Below the pieces are notes generated by a model. It was given only the letters and a program-made list of their open reading frames with translations. It was not told the origin of the DNA and searched no databases. Made by a program: the position numbers and the translations under genes. Positions 12,001-24,710 of a DNA stretch of 64,000 nucleotides are shown piece by piece. The stretch lies in the NCBI GenBank assembly GCA_947652115.1, contig OX393563.1:10340861-10404860 (forward strand). The letters run 5' to 3'. The stretch comes from Blastomussa wellsi (Eukaryota > Cnidaria > Anthozoa > Scleractinia > Plerogyridae). Every line of letters starts with the position of its first letter. The stretch's first letter is position 1.

Positions 12001-15000
12001 GTCTTTTTCCTTACTTTAACGCCGTTCATAGTAATTTAGTTCCTGGACAGTTCGTCAGCACTTTCCAAGTTAAACAAATTTCATTAATTGCCAAAGCGTC
12101 ACAGAAGGAAACGAGAAGTTATATTTTGAAATGACGTTTTCGTTGCCGTCGCCGTCGTCGTTGCTACAACTCCTTAGTTATTTAACGCCCCTCACGAATA
12201 TTACGAGTGGATAACACGGTTTTCCTCTCAGTAGATGTTAAGTTACAAAGCACCATCCATACAGGAAGCATGATGCAATTTGGTCATAGTAATCCTTCTA
12301 GTTTGTTTCACTTCATTTCCCAATTTGATGTCATTTGCAAACTCAAATTTGAACGTTAGCAAGTCATTTGCAAAGTTAAATTTCAACGTTAGCAAGTCTT
12401 ACCGGTGGCCCGGGGGGGCCTGGGATTCCCTGAGGTCCGGACGGACCTGTCTCGCCCTGGAAAACAAAAAAGATCGACAGTCAACACAGTGTAAAAGGAC
12501 ATATTCGCTCTCAAATAGGGCTTTTATCGTTAAAACTTGGTGAGAATTTGTTCTCTGAGGGGACTTAGTATTGGGAAGGTGGTGTCAGTCCCCTCTAGTA
12601 CGGTCATCATGTGACCTACTGTGTTATACAGATTTCGTACTTATTCCTTGCAGCTCAAATTCAGGTCAAAAAGTATTTGCCTCATTCATCCTCCTCCCCT
12701 AATCCACTCCACCGACACTGGGGCGTTGTTAGTGCCCCACCTTCACTAGGCAACAACCTTATTACGAAGAATGATTTGATGGTAACGATGAGATCTCTTT
12801 ATCTTCAGTGAATACGTTGTATTTTATTTTTGTTATTGTAGTTAAACAAAAATAGGCAAAGCGTAAAGAAAAAACACCTGTTTTTGTAATCATAATTAAA
12901 ACGAAACGCAACAAAAAAGCGGAGGTAGATTTTAAGTAACACTTTTGAACTTTTTACTTGGCAGATTAAGTGAGGACACTGAAAAACGCCTCCGGGCTAA
13001 TTGCACAATCCATTTTCTTTGCACCCTACGTATGCGTGTGGACTAGGTCTTAATGCAGCAGTTGTCATGGTTACCTTATCACCAGGGTCACCATCAGATC
13101 CGGTAAAACCACGAGGCCCAGGCTCTCCCTGAAACAACGACATCACGTGATGTGAGAAGCATGATCGGCAGTGACGACATGCAACAATCACTTTGCTTGA
13201 CTTACCGGGGGTCCGGGTTTACCAGGGACTCCGTCGTCTCCCCTAGAGCCGGGGGGACCCTACGATAAAATGTAACGCAAATGAAACAATATTCATTACA
13301 AATAAGTACGAGCCCAAGAAAGGCAGCAGCCCTCAAAAGGCCTCACATAAATGGCTTTCCACCTTTCAATAGAATAACAATGTAACAATAAACAAGAACA
13401 ACGCCCGTAGACACACCTCTCCCCCAAAAAAGCAACTGCTACACTAAAGCAATAGTAGAAACTGGCTGCTTCACTACTGCGGCTACAGAATCTTTTAACT
13501 ATTTTAAAAATATAACAAAGATTACCGTCTGAGGTCAAGTTACTTAGTGGTTTAGTTGTGAATGCAAGCTCAATATATTATAGTATGTTAACGACACCAT
13601 GTACATCAGCAATGTGCAGAAATCAGTAAATAATAATTCTTGGGTAGAAATTTATTTCGCTATGATACTTTTTCTTTCAACATTATATTGAAAAATCCTA
13701 CCGTTATTTTTCGAATAGCAAACAATCTGAAATTACTGAATGTCAGCAAGTGAATAACGAAACAGTTCCTGCTTCAAAGGGACACTGTCACGGCATTTGG
13801 TGTCATTTTAAAATGCTGAAATATGTTCCTGCGTCAATAGAAACCCCAAAATAATGGTGTAGTTTTGTTACCAAGGACTATATCAGTACACTGAAACCGT
13901 TTATTGCCACCTATTACTTAGGATGGCAAGGATGGAAGTGGATTGAAATTTGAAAAAACTTGCCAGTTTTTTTCAAATTCTAGAGGCATTCCTTGAAAAT
14001 ATGGCCAGAAATTCATTATGGTTTCTCTCTGAGCCACAATTCGTTTGTTATCTTTCCGTTAGTCCATCAGGAGCATTTTAAGCACGAGTAAAGATACCAG
14101 GTAATGATTTTAGCGATGGATGAAGCTGAAAACAGCAAAACCCCTGTGACAGTGCTCCTTTAAGGTTTGAAATCCTGCTCTTATATCTAGCAATCTTTAC
14201 ACGTTATCAAAATGGGTCTTACTCTCGGGCCTGGAGGGCCTGGTTGGCCATCTTTTCCGTCTGGGCCTGGAGCTCCCTGAGAACGAACAATAGTTAATTT
14301 GAAATCGTCAGAACAACACAAGCAGTATCTGAAACAAAGTTTACACAGTATCTCACAATGACTGTGGTCTCATATACTTCCGGCCAGTTAAACGTGTCAT
14401 GCTCTTACAATATTCGGAGCTGATATTTTTGTAGCTTGACCAAAAACTAATGTCCTTATGCTAATGCGAAAAATACTGTAAACAAAGATTCGCCTACAAC
14501 CTAACACTGTTCGTTCTATTGGTAATTTTTTCAAACGTTTAGTGTTTTCTTAATTGTAGGTACCTTTCTCCCTACTAACTGCCTAACTTATTTTGTACAA
14601 TCTGCATCATTTCCGATGGCTTTTCATGGCTTTTCAGGCTTGGCAAGTGAAGTATTGAGATTCCATGACCATTCACGTTTTCCACGAGACCCACGAACCC
14701 TGGGTGGTCTCAATCCCAAGCAATTTTCAACACAGCCATAAACCAGTTCAAACGTAGCATCGTTTGAGCTACCAGTATCAAGAATTCATAATTATTCAGC
14801 GAATTAGTCAACACCAGCTCGCCCGAATGTGACCTACCTTGGCACCTTGTGACCCTGGGGGACCCTGAGGTCCTGGTGGTCCAGTCGCACCCTAAAATAA
14901 AGGACTTCAAATTAGTACTCAAAATTATGGGACCACACGTAACAACTGATATAAAAGGATCCTCACCATGGGTCCGTTTGCTCCTGGTTGGCCTGCGGGA

Positions 15001-18000
15001 CCTCGCTGTCCTTGGGGTCCCTAACAGAAAAAAATAAAATGAATTATTTGAACCCTGGGCTCCAGAGCTTTTTCTCGTCAGTCATGTTCATTTTCACAAA
15101 AAAGGCTTTTCACCACGTCAATTTTTTTGAAACGAAGGCAAAACCTGTCTTGGAAAAATGTCCATTATCTCGACACCCAGGATATCAAGAGACAGATACA
15201 TAAATCAGTTTTATTCTGAAATTAAAAACTCAAGGACTTTGCTGTTCTCAGGGTGGATAACATTTAATCCACCCGATAAATCAATATCCAGTGGATAGAA
15301 GTTAAAAAATATGCTCTCCACAGCGTAGTGACATATTGCAAGCAGGGTAAATCGCTAAGTATGCAGTTCAACATACCTGTGGGCCAGGATCACCTCGGTC
15401 ACCCTTTGCACCTGACTCACCGGGTCGGCCCTGCGGGACAAATACACGTCATGTAAGCATACTTGAAGCGTGAACTCTTAGCGATGTTCTTACTACTTCG
15501 TTTTCTTCTAGGACATTGGTTTGCCACGCCTTGAATTCCATGGCGTCCGTCATTTTCGATAAATTGTTTTGCAAAGTAAAATCTTATTGCATCACCACAA
15601 GTTGTGTTACTGGAAGTCTGTTAAGTAACCTCATTTAAATTCACAGCGATCTCTATCGTTTCGACACTCTCCGCATGAATTTTAACAAAAACAAAGGCGC
15701 GGATGACTGGGGTCCTGAAAACAAACCTAACGACTTCAATAATGTTGTGCCCAAGGAAAGAGTTTTGTCACTATGTGATTCCATTTATTGAGGACCTACT
15801 CTGAGTCTCCTCAAACAGTGTTTTCAGATCATTCGGTTCAAGTTGAAATTATAATACTGTAGTGAAGTTGTAAGAGACAAGACCCATGGAAGAACGAGAT
15901 CATCCAAATTAAGGCCCGCAAAACATGACCACCATGATCTTAACATTTAAGACAAGGCTTTGTAGTCTGACTAACGCGGATATGAACCTACGATCTAATG
16001 CGTCATTAGTGGCAGACGCCATTTCTCGGGAGGATGCGAATGTCTTGACTTACAAGCGGGTAAAAATATATTTTATGCCCCTCCTCCCCAGCTCAACGTT
16101 ATTTCAAAATTAATTGTGGTACACTAAAATTAGTGGAATGTCTCAAAGGTTCCTTCAAAGAATGTAGGTAGGCACCTTTAACAAAGATTTTCATTGCTGC
16201 TCCGAAATATCCAGCATTATAGTTCACCACTAAATTTTCTCCGATTCTGATTGGTTTAAATTGATCACGTGACGCGATAGTGTTCATCAGCGGAGGGCAC
16301 TATCAGCGCATAGTGCCCGTCCGAGGAAAATACCCGGATGGATAGTGCCCGTCCGTGAAATTTTTTTTGTTAACAAGCAGTATTTCGGTAAAAAATCAAA
16401 CGCTATTTGATTTATCTGTATTTCGAGGGTTTCTTACCTGATTTTCATGTATTCGTACTATATTTGTTTTAAGAACATCAAATTTCCGCGGGGCAACTAT
16501 CAGCCGATAGTTCCTCGACAGAAACACTCTATTGTTTAATTAGGTTTTATTAAACGTACCGGTGATCCTGGGGTTCCGGGGACACCAGCGGCACCTTTTG
16601 GGCCTTGTTCTCCCTACAACAAAATCCTGCAGTTCAGGTAACTTAACAATTCAATTATTACGCTAATAATCAGAAAGTACAAGAAAAACAGGCACTGGTA
16701 AAATGATTCAATAAGCGAAAAAGCTAGTTACCTTATCTCCTGGTCTTCCGTCACTTCCGGTGTCACCAGTCTCACCTTGGTCTCCCTATGGAGAGTAACG
16801 AGGAGATGCCACAATTGAAACAGTTGTATAAATCGTTTTCACCAAGCCGTCAGGTTAGACTTTCCCAATGTTGCTAAAGACCTCCTCACGAAATGAAAAC
16901 GATTTGATACGAAAGAACTATTTCTCTCTGACCATGGTGATAGTTGGGATAGGAAAACCGATCTCAATTGTTGGCAATAAAAGGAAAAGCCTAAAGCGAT
17001 AAATTTATTTCTTACCTTAGCTCCTGCTGGCCCAGATGGTCCGCGTTGTCCGGGCAAGCCTTGAGATCCCTAGCAGAAAAAACAACAACAAAAATCCGTA
17101 TTGTGCTTTCCGATATCCAGTTCTGTAGACTTGTATTGTCCTTCACAAATCTTTATGGGTGAACTTGGAGATTTTGTTAAATCGAACCAGAAGTCTATTC
17201 ACTGGAAGTTTCACGTGCAGATTGACTAATACTGTTATTGTCATACAAGTCCCCGAAAAGCTTTCGTCAAAGTGAAAAAGTGGGCGATTGTGCTGTTCAG
17301 GGTTCGTACTCTTTTGAGCTTTTGAAATTCCATTACTTTCCATGACCTTTTCCATGACTTGTCCAAGTTTTCCATGACCTAAATTTGAGAATTTTCTAGG
17401 GAATCATCTTTCATTTTGGGTACGTTTTTACTACTTTCTTCACGAAAAAACCGAATTTATTTTGCACTTTTTTAATAAACACAATTTTCCATGACTTTCC
17501 ATGACCCATACTCGAATTCCATGACTTTCCAGGCCTGGAAAATGAAATTCTAAAATACCCTGACTTTCCAGGTTTTCCATGACCTGTACGAACCCTGCAG
17601 TTGAATTCTTCTCGGAACTATTGTCTATGGGAATTTGGGAGTTCTTCAGGTTTCCAGACTACGAACATTTGGAACCTAAGTTTAAACACCTCTAAATTAG
17701 CACGAGTATTCCGACTATAGGCCCGTCAATACAGAACCATGAGAACACACCATGTCACTTAACAGCATCGATCTTAAATATGTTTAAAATCATAAATGAC
17801 GATTCCCGGTATGTTAAACTTTTTAAGCAAACCTGTGGTCCACTGGGACCTGTCTCGCCTTTCTGGCCTCTTGGTCCTGGAACGCCCTGTAAATATTAAA
17901 ACATTTCATAACTGCTGTGAATCACCTAGCAAAGAGCAAGACAATCTGAAATATTGGAACTGACAACAACAGTCAATAACTAACAGAAATAACACAGTTA

Positions 18001-21000
18001 TAATTTGTCCCATGTTCGCATGCGTGCCCCCTCCCCCCACCCCGTTAGTGTTTCCACCATAGTGCCTTAGCCTCTTAGTGCACTACCGCCTGCCAAGCCA
18101 TCACAGCTCTTTTAACTCTGTGCTCAAACTTGTTGAAATTCAACTGGTCACCTACCGGGACACCTGCAGCCCCAGGGGGTCCGGGGGGTCCACGGCCTCC
18201 GTCGCTTCCTTTCTCACCCCTAGGGCCAGTAGCTCCCTGGGGGCCTGTTTCACCAGCCGGTCCCTGGAGACAGCAAGTACAAGTTAGAAATAAAAGTCCT
18301 GGCAAAGAAAACTGAAAGTAAAAATCTTTCAAATTCACAACTTAAGTTTAATGAATCTGCTCGGTTCTAGTGTTACCAGGGCCAAGCTTTTTGGATAATT
18401 TATTCAAAACACGCAAGCCAACACGCCTGTTATTTCCAAAATGGCAAGTTCCTCAATAGAGCTACTATATCACAATTAACAGGCCACATTGGTTTACCAA
18501 GGAAGAAAAATGTGCCAAAAGTAAATGGGAACATGGAACATGAAAGGAATTGTGTCACGGATTTGACTTGATTTGAACTAGTGAAGGAACATTTCATTAA
18601 CATAGCAAATACAAAATAAGGTACCGATAGGTAAGAATGACAAAACAGATTGCGAAATGGGTTTTGGAAAAACTGTTAGGATGAACCATTTTCAAAGTTG
18701 ATCTCATTTGTATGTAAAATTTTAAATGCAACGCCCTGGGGGACACATTTGTCTGTAATGAAGCTTTTAGCTATGATTTTGTTATTACGATCAATGGATT
18801 GAGGCTGCAATTTCTTCACTAACATTTAGTTTCAAAGTGAGTCTTGGCTAATTAAGACAGATCACGAAAGACAAACTAAAAATATTTAGGCCGTACCATC
18901 CACATCACAACGCAAACTCCTTCGTTTTCTTATAATTATTCCTTATTTGGTTTCATGTACTTACAGAAGGCCCAGGCTTTCCCGGTAAGCCTACAGGTCC
19001 AGCAGGCCCAGGGGGACCCTGAAAGGTAAAGCAAGTTAAATATTTTTCATTGTAATGTTTTCAAAATACACTGCATATGTGACTAAGAAAGAAATAACGT
19101 GTCGATGTTTCCACAAAATTTCATACTTTTCCTGGCAGACCGTCTAACAAAAAATGAGAAGTGAGTGCAGTAAATTGAAATAGTCCAGACCAAAAAGCCC
19201 CCTCGCCCCCAACTTGCACGTCGCGTAATTTTTGTGTCTTGCTTGTAGTCTAACCGCAATCTGCCAAACGAATCAATTTGCACCCAACTACAAAGAAATT
19301 GCATCATGCAAGTCTTAAAATCAACAAAAAATGATAATGAACTTTGCACAGGCATATCCGGATAGAACTGCTGAGAACATTTAAGTCCAAATTTTAATCT
19401 CACACAAAATTCTTGTGATCATCTTTAGCGTCTTTAGCGCCAATCGGGCGATTATAATCCTTTTTTCAGATTCCTTTCTATGATTTATACCTCAATTCTC
19501 GCAACAAGCGTGCTTGCCTCGGTATACATAGCTGGACGAGAAATTCAATTTTGATCACTTACCTTAGGACCTAGTTCCCCTTTCTTTCCAGGCGCTCCCG
19601 CAATTCCTTGGTCACCCTGAAACACACATTTGGAATCTTAATCAGGACTGCCCAATTGGAGGACGATTTACTTCCTTATTTTTTTAAATATGCTTGCTTG
19701 TTTGGAAGTGGCAACGGCGTCGGTGGTGATGGCAATAGTTGTGAAACTTTATTTTAAAACGGTATTTCCATTCAGGCATCTGCATCTTAAAATTATCAAT
19801 TTTACTAAACTAACTAACAAACTAACAACTAGTGAAAGAAGTGATAAACCTCCTTTACAAGAATGCCGTGCGAATATTTAAATGCACTTGCACTGGAAAG
19901 TAGATGTGTTTTATTTTTAGCTTCACTTTAAAATCATTTAGATAGTTTGATTTTTTTATCTCTTTAGGTTAGCTACCTTATTATAGGAATATAACGAACA
20001 TGTTAACAACGCGAACAAAATTTTCGCGTTATAAAATCAACGCGAATTTTCGAAAAGTTATGTTTACATACATTTAATTTACGCGAATTTCCATGTTGTA
20101 CATTTGCATAATTAAGACACAAATTTGATATTTTTCACACTTCTTTCTTCAGAAAACAACAACGTCCAACAACAAAATTTGCTCTTTATTTCCAGCAAGG
20201 TAGCCATACAAACTAGGGCATGAAATGGTATGACAAAAATGCGATAGATATTTTGCGCAAGAAAGTTGAAGAAGTGACTTATCCCCTCGGAGAAGACGAT
20301 CGGTATACTGACGAATCTAAGGACATTTTGAAATCAATATTAAATGAAGATGTGTCAACGGACTCTGACGGAAACGTAGATGAATTGTAACTTTGCTGAT
20401 AAAAAGGTGTCTTAAAATAACGATGCTTTCAATCAACGTCATTTCAATTAACAATGAGGTAAAATAAGATACATAAAATTAACGCGAATTTTTGAAATCG
20501 TGTTAATTACATGCATTATTAATTTCCTATAATAAGGATTCCATAACACAGTCCCGCAAAAGCTGAAACTTCCTATATAATCGTAGTGCTCCCACGACTG
20601 TGGAAAGAAATATTGACCGTACGTACTTGACAAAATAATATAACCGAGAATCTATGTTTTGGTAGTTGGTTTTCATTTGCAAAAGCTACATGTAAGTAAC
20701 CAAACAAAGCCGTGCTTTGGCTGCTCACAATCCACCTCAACCACAGTCAACTTACTTACACATCAGTCCCTTCTATCAGTACACGTTAGGAATAACTAAT
20801 CTGGTGTTTTCATACCTTCTCACCCTCCTCCCCAGGGGGTCCTGTTAGTCCATCGTCGCCAGGCTTACCCTGTCACAGAAAAACAAATTCATTTGTTTGT
20901 TTGTTTAAAAGTAATTCTATTATATTTCATTATGTGTCCTTACTGCAGATTAAGAGAGAGAGAAAGAGAGGTATAAAGGGATTAAGCATGACGTTAGACG

Positions 21001-24000
21001 GCAGACATGAACTTGCCTTTAATTTTGTTACCCTTTTATCCAATTTCAATTCAGAAAAATACGAACAAATCAGCCATTCACAACAATCACAAACCGACTT
21101 ATTTCCGCATACAAACGGGAATTATTGTCGTTCGCAGGAAAAACAAGCATCATGCTTAATACCTCTATTTCTCAGAAGGGAAATAAATGAAAATGCAGAG
21201 GGGTCATGCCCCAGGGTTCAAATCCTTCCCCCTCCTGCCACTAGAGGGATTTGTGTTCTGTAATCCCGAATTCATCTCCTCCATGATTTGTATATTGCGA
21301 ACTGGTTAGCCTCCCACCACATTTTTACACTTATTGTTGGCTATTAGTGTCCTCAGTTAGAGCAGTGGTGTTTAACACCTTGACACTTCAATTGAGAGAT
21401 TTTTTGGTTGCTTGTTTCATAAACGAATGGAAACAAACAGAGTGATTTTCAATGTTCGTTGGTTTTGGTTTTACTTCCGATAGGATGAGAAAGTAGATAG
21501 TTATTTAAGCCAATCAATAGGAAGGTCAATGCAGAACCAAACCAAACGCGGACTAATTTGAGTACAGGTCTTGTTGCACTGTATTACCATGACTTACCTG
21601 AAGACCAGGTTTACCCTCGGGCCCAGGCTCTCCACGGGCTCCCTCTTCTCCCTGAAGTCGAAATCATTTAGGAGAGACATTGTGAAAAAACAGAAAAATT
21701 TATTTTTTCATATAACTATGGTACCTTTTTCCACACTGAAAAAACCAAGTGTGGTCACAACTTGCTCTTGTTGACATCAACAGGTCAGTTCCTTTCTTCT
21801 CTGGTTTCATCTTTGCACTGAGTCCCCATCCAAAGTGTGTTGTCTATAATTATCCTTACAACCAATGCTCACTCACCCTACTGCCTTTTTCACCCAATGC
21901 TCCTTGAGCTCCTTGGCGGCCAGGCCTTCCCTGTGAAAGATTTTGTCCAGTTAGGAGAGTTTCAAATAACAACACTCCTGTAAAATAGTGTAACTGGCTT
22001 GTGATATTGCAGCAAGACAGGAAGACAAAAAAAATCATTCTACATTTGCATCACAATATTATCTGACATGTGGACGATGCCTGTGTAGAAAGTCATTCGT
22101 AAATAACAGATAGCCAACATTATAATTCAACAAATTGTCACATTGCCATATATGGTCATGAAGCAAGTGTCATCCATCATCTGTACATGACAGATCTATA
22201 TCCTGCAATTATTCGCAAGTTACAATAATTCATCCAGAGTGTTGCAAAGTGGCACATAACGACAGATTTTCTAGCTGTAAAATGCATTTCGCTGACAATT
22301 TGTTGAATGATAAAACAATTATCCTGCGCTGAAATCTTGCGGAATATCGTCGGATTTTAGCCCACTTGGCCTATAGCCTTGTCGGCCAAGTACAAGGTGA
22401 CATTCCGTATATAAGTATATAAGATTAAATATAAGTAGCTTCTTGAATATTCATTCGAAATCATGCAAAGCACTGCATAATCACAGCCATTGTGTGGGAT
22501 AAGTATCTGGCGCTATTCTGCATTGTTTCCAGAATAATTGTTAAATACTCACTGCGGGTCCCTGGGGCCCGGGTTGCCCAGGAGGTCCACGCATTCCTTG
22601 AGGACCCTAATGACATGGAAGGAACAACTCCATTAAAAGGCGAAAATGAAAACGATATTAAAGTTGAAACCAAACAAACTGAAGCTCCATGTCTATTTTA
22701 CCTGTCCACCAGGAAGACCAATTGGTCCTTCAACTCCTTTGGGTCCCGGGGCTCCCTAAGGATTCAAGAAAATGAACCTGAGAAAAAAGCAAAGCTTATA
22801 AAGAGCCTGGGTCCTGGGGCTGCCTAAGGATTCAAGAAATGACCTTGAGAAAAAGTGAAGCTAATAGAGCCTGGGTCCTTAGGCTCCCTAAGGATTGAAG
22901 AAAATGACCCTGAGAAAACGTGAAGCTTATAAAGAGCCATTCCTATATGTAGAAGCTGAGACAGCAAATAAATAACTACATATTGAAGTCGGAATTAAAA
23001 TAAGAGAATCAAGTTTCTAATTCTGCTACAAGGTGACAATTATACAACAAAAATTCAATAAATAAATTAACAAATACATAAATATGCAGTCATATATAGG
23101 ACTTTTATATTAAAAACCTTTCTCATACAAGTTCAGTGTGACCTATGTGGAAAAGATGATTCAAAAAGATAGAGTAAAAGATAATAGGAACATATATTCC
23201 ATTGCACCAAGAAATAGGGCTAAGCATTGGAAGTGTCATGACGTTCAACAAGGTTCATTGCTTTATCTGCTGTTGACCACAAATAAATATGCGAATATAA
23301 TGAGCACATTTTCACTCACTGGCAATCCCATGGAACCTTTTGGTCCTGGTGTTCCCGGTTGACCCTGTAAAATGATCAAATCGACAAAAACGTCAAATGT
23401 CAAATAGGTTTTCTATGCTGTCATAAGACCACCTTAGCAACTTACATATCAACGAGTGTCTTGAATGATAGAGCGGTTTTCAATTGAGTGTCAAAAGTAA
23501 TTAGCGAATTGCTTTGGTTTTGCACTACCGCGCCCAGTGATTAGTTTAAAAATCCTGCACCACTTTTTCAGCCAATTAGAAGTAAAACCAAAACCAATTG
23601 TGACTCACACACACATTTTCCTGTTATTTGTGTCGGCTACATGTAATTACTTTGAGTTTTGATTGGATAGCTGGATTGTCTCCGTCCTTTGAGATTAATT
23701 TGGATTTTAATTACTTTGGATTTGGTTTAAGGACACTCTTGTAGCAGAGTAAGACGATTAGTTCAGAAATTTTAGACATCTTACCGCGGCTCCATCTTTG
23801 CCATCCACACCTGGTTTGCCAGACTCACCCTGGTGAGAACAATAAAGTGCAACTGTAATGTTCTGAAAACTAGTATACCTACACCAAAAGCAGCGATAAA
23901 ATTTCAGATGTTAGAAAATCCCACATATGTAGTCACCTCAAATGCAACTTGACTTGTTACGAGAAACAGTGAAAATAACAGACACAACAAGCTGTATCAA

Positions 24001-24679
24001 AATCTGAAAATTAACTGACTCCATCTGTGTGAAACTATTTACAGAAAAGGTCTATTCTACAAATTTCTAATTATTCAAAATAATTTTATATTGTGATAAA
24101 TATTTAATTTTTTCCTTGATAATAATGTCAGCCACATCAAAATGTTGGAATACACTAGCTTCATTGCAATCTATTGCACATATTGAAAACATCTTTATCG
24201 GCCCAAATATGGTAGCAACCCGAAAGTAGCGACCATGTAAACATTCTGATTATTGAAAATAACATGGTATTTTGGAGATCCTGGTTTATTAACAAGGTAT
24301 GTTTTGTGCAGGATATACTTAATGCATATGGAAACTTCTTAACCTTTGAAGAATTCCAAAATAAATTTAACTTAAACACTAATTATCTTCATTATTTTCA
24401 ACTGCTGGCAGTTATACCATCTGACTTAAAAAGGAAAGCCAAGGCTTCTAAAACTCCCTCACATGAACTATTAGACTCGCATGTGCTATTCTCTTCAACG
24501 AGCAATGCTCCCATGGATCTAACTAAAATGCGCTGCAAAGACTTCTATAAAATATTAAATGGAACAGCTAACTGATCATCAAATCCACAGATTACACTTA
24601 TACTTGTACATATGTCTTTTTTTGTTATAATTTCCTAATATTGTAATATTAATTTTTGAAATAAATAAATAAATTAAAA

Positions 24680-24710
<31 letters not shown>

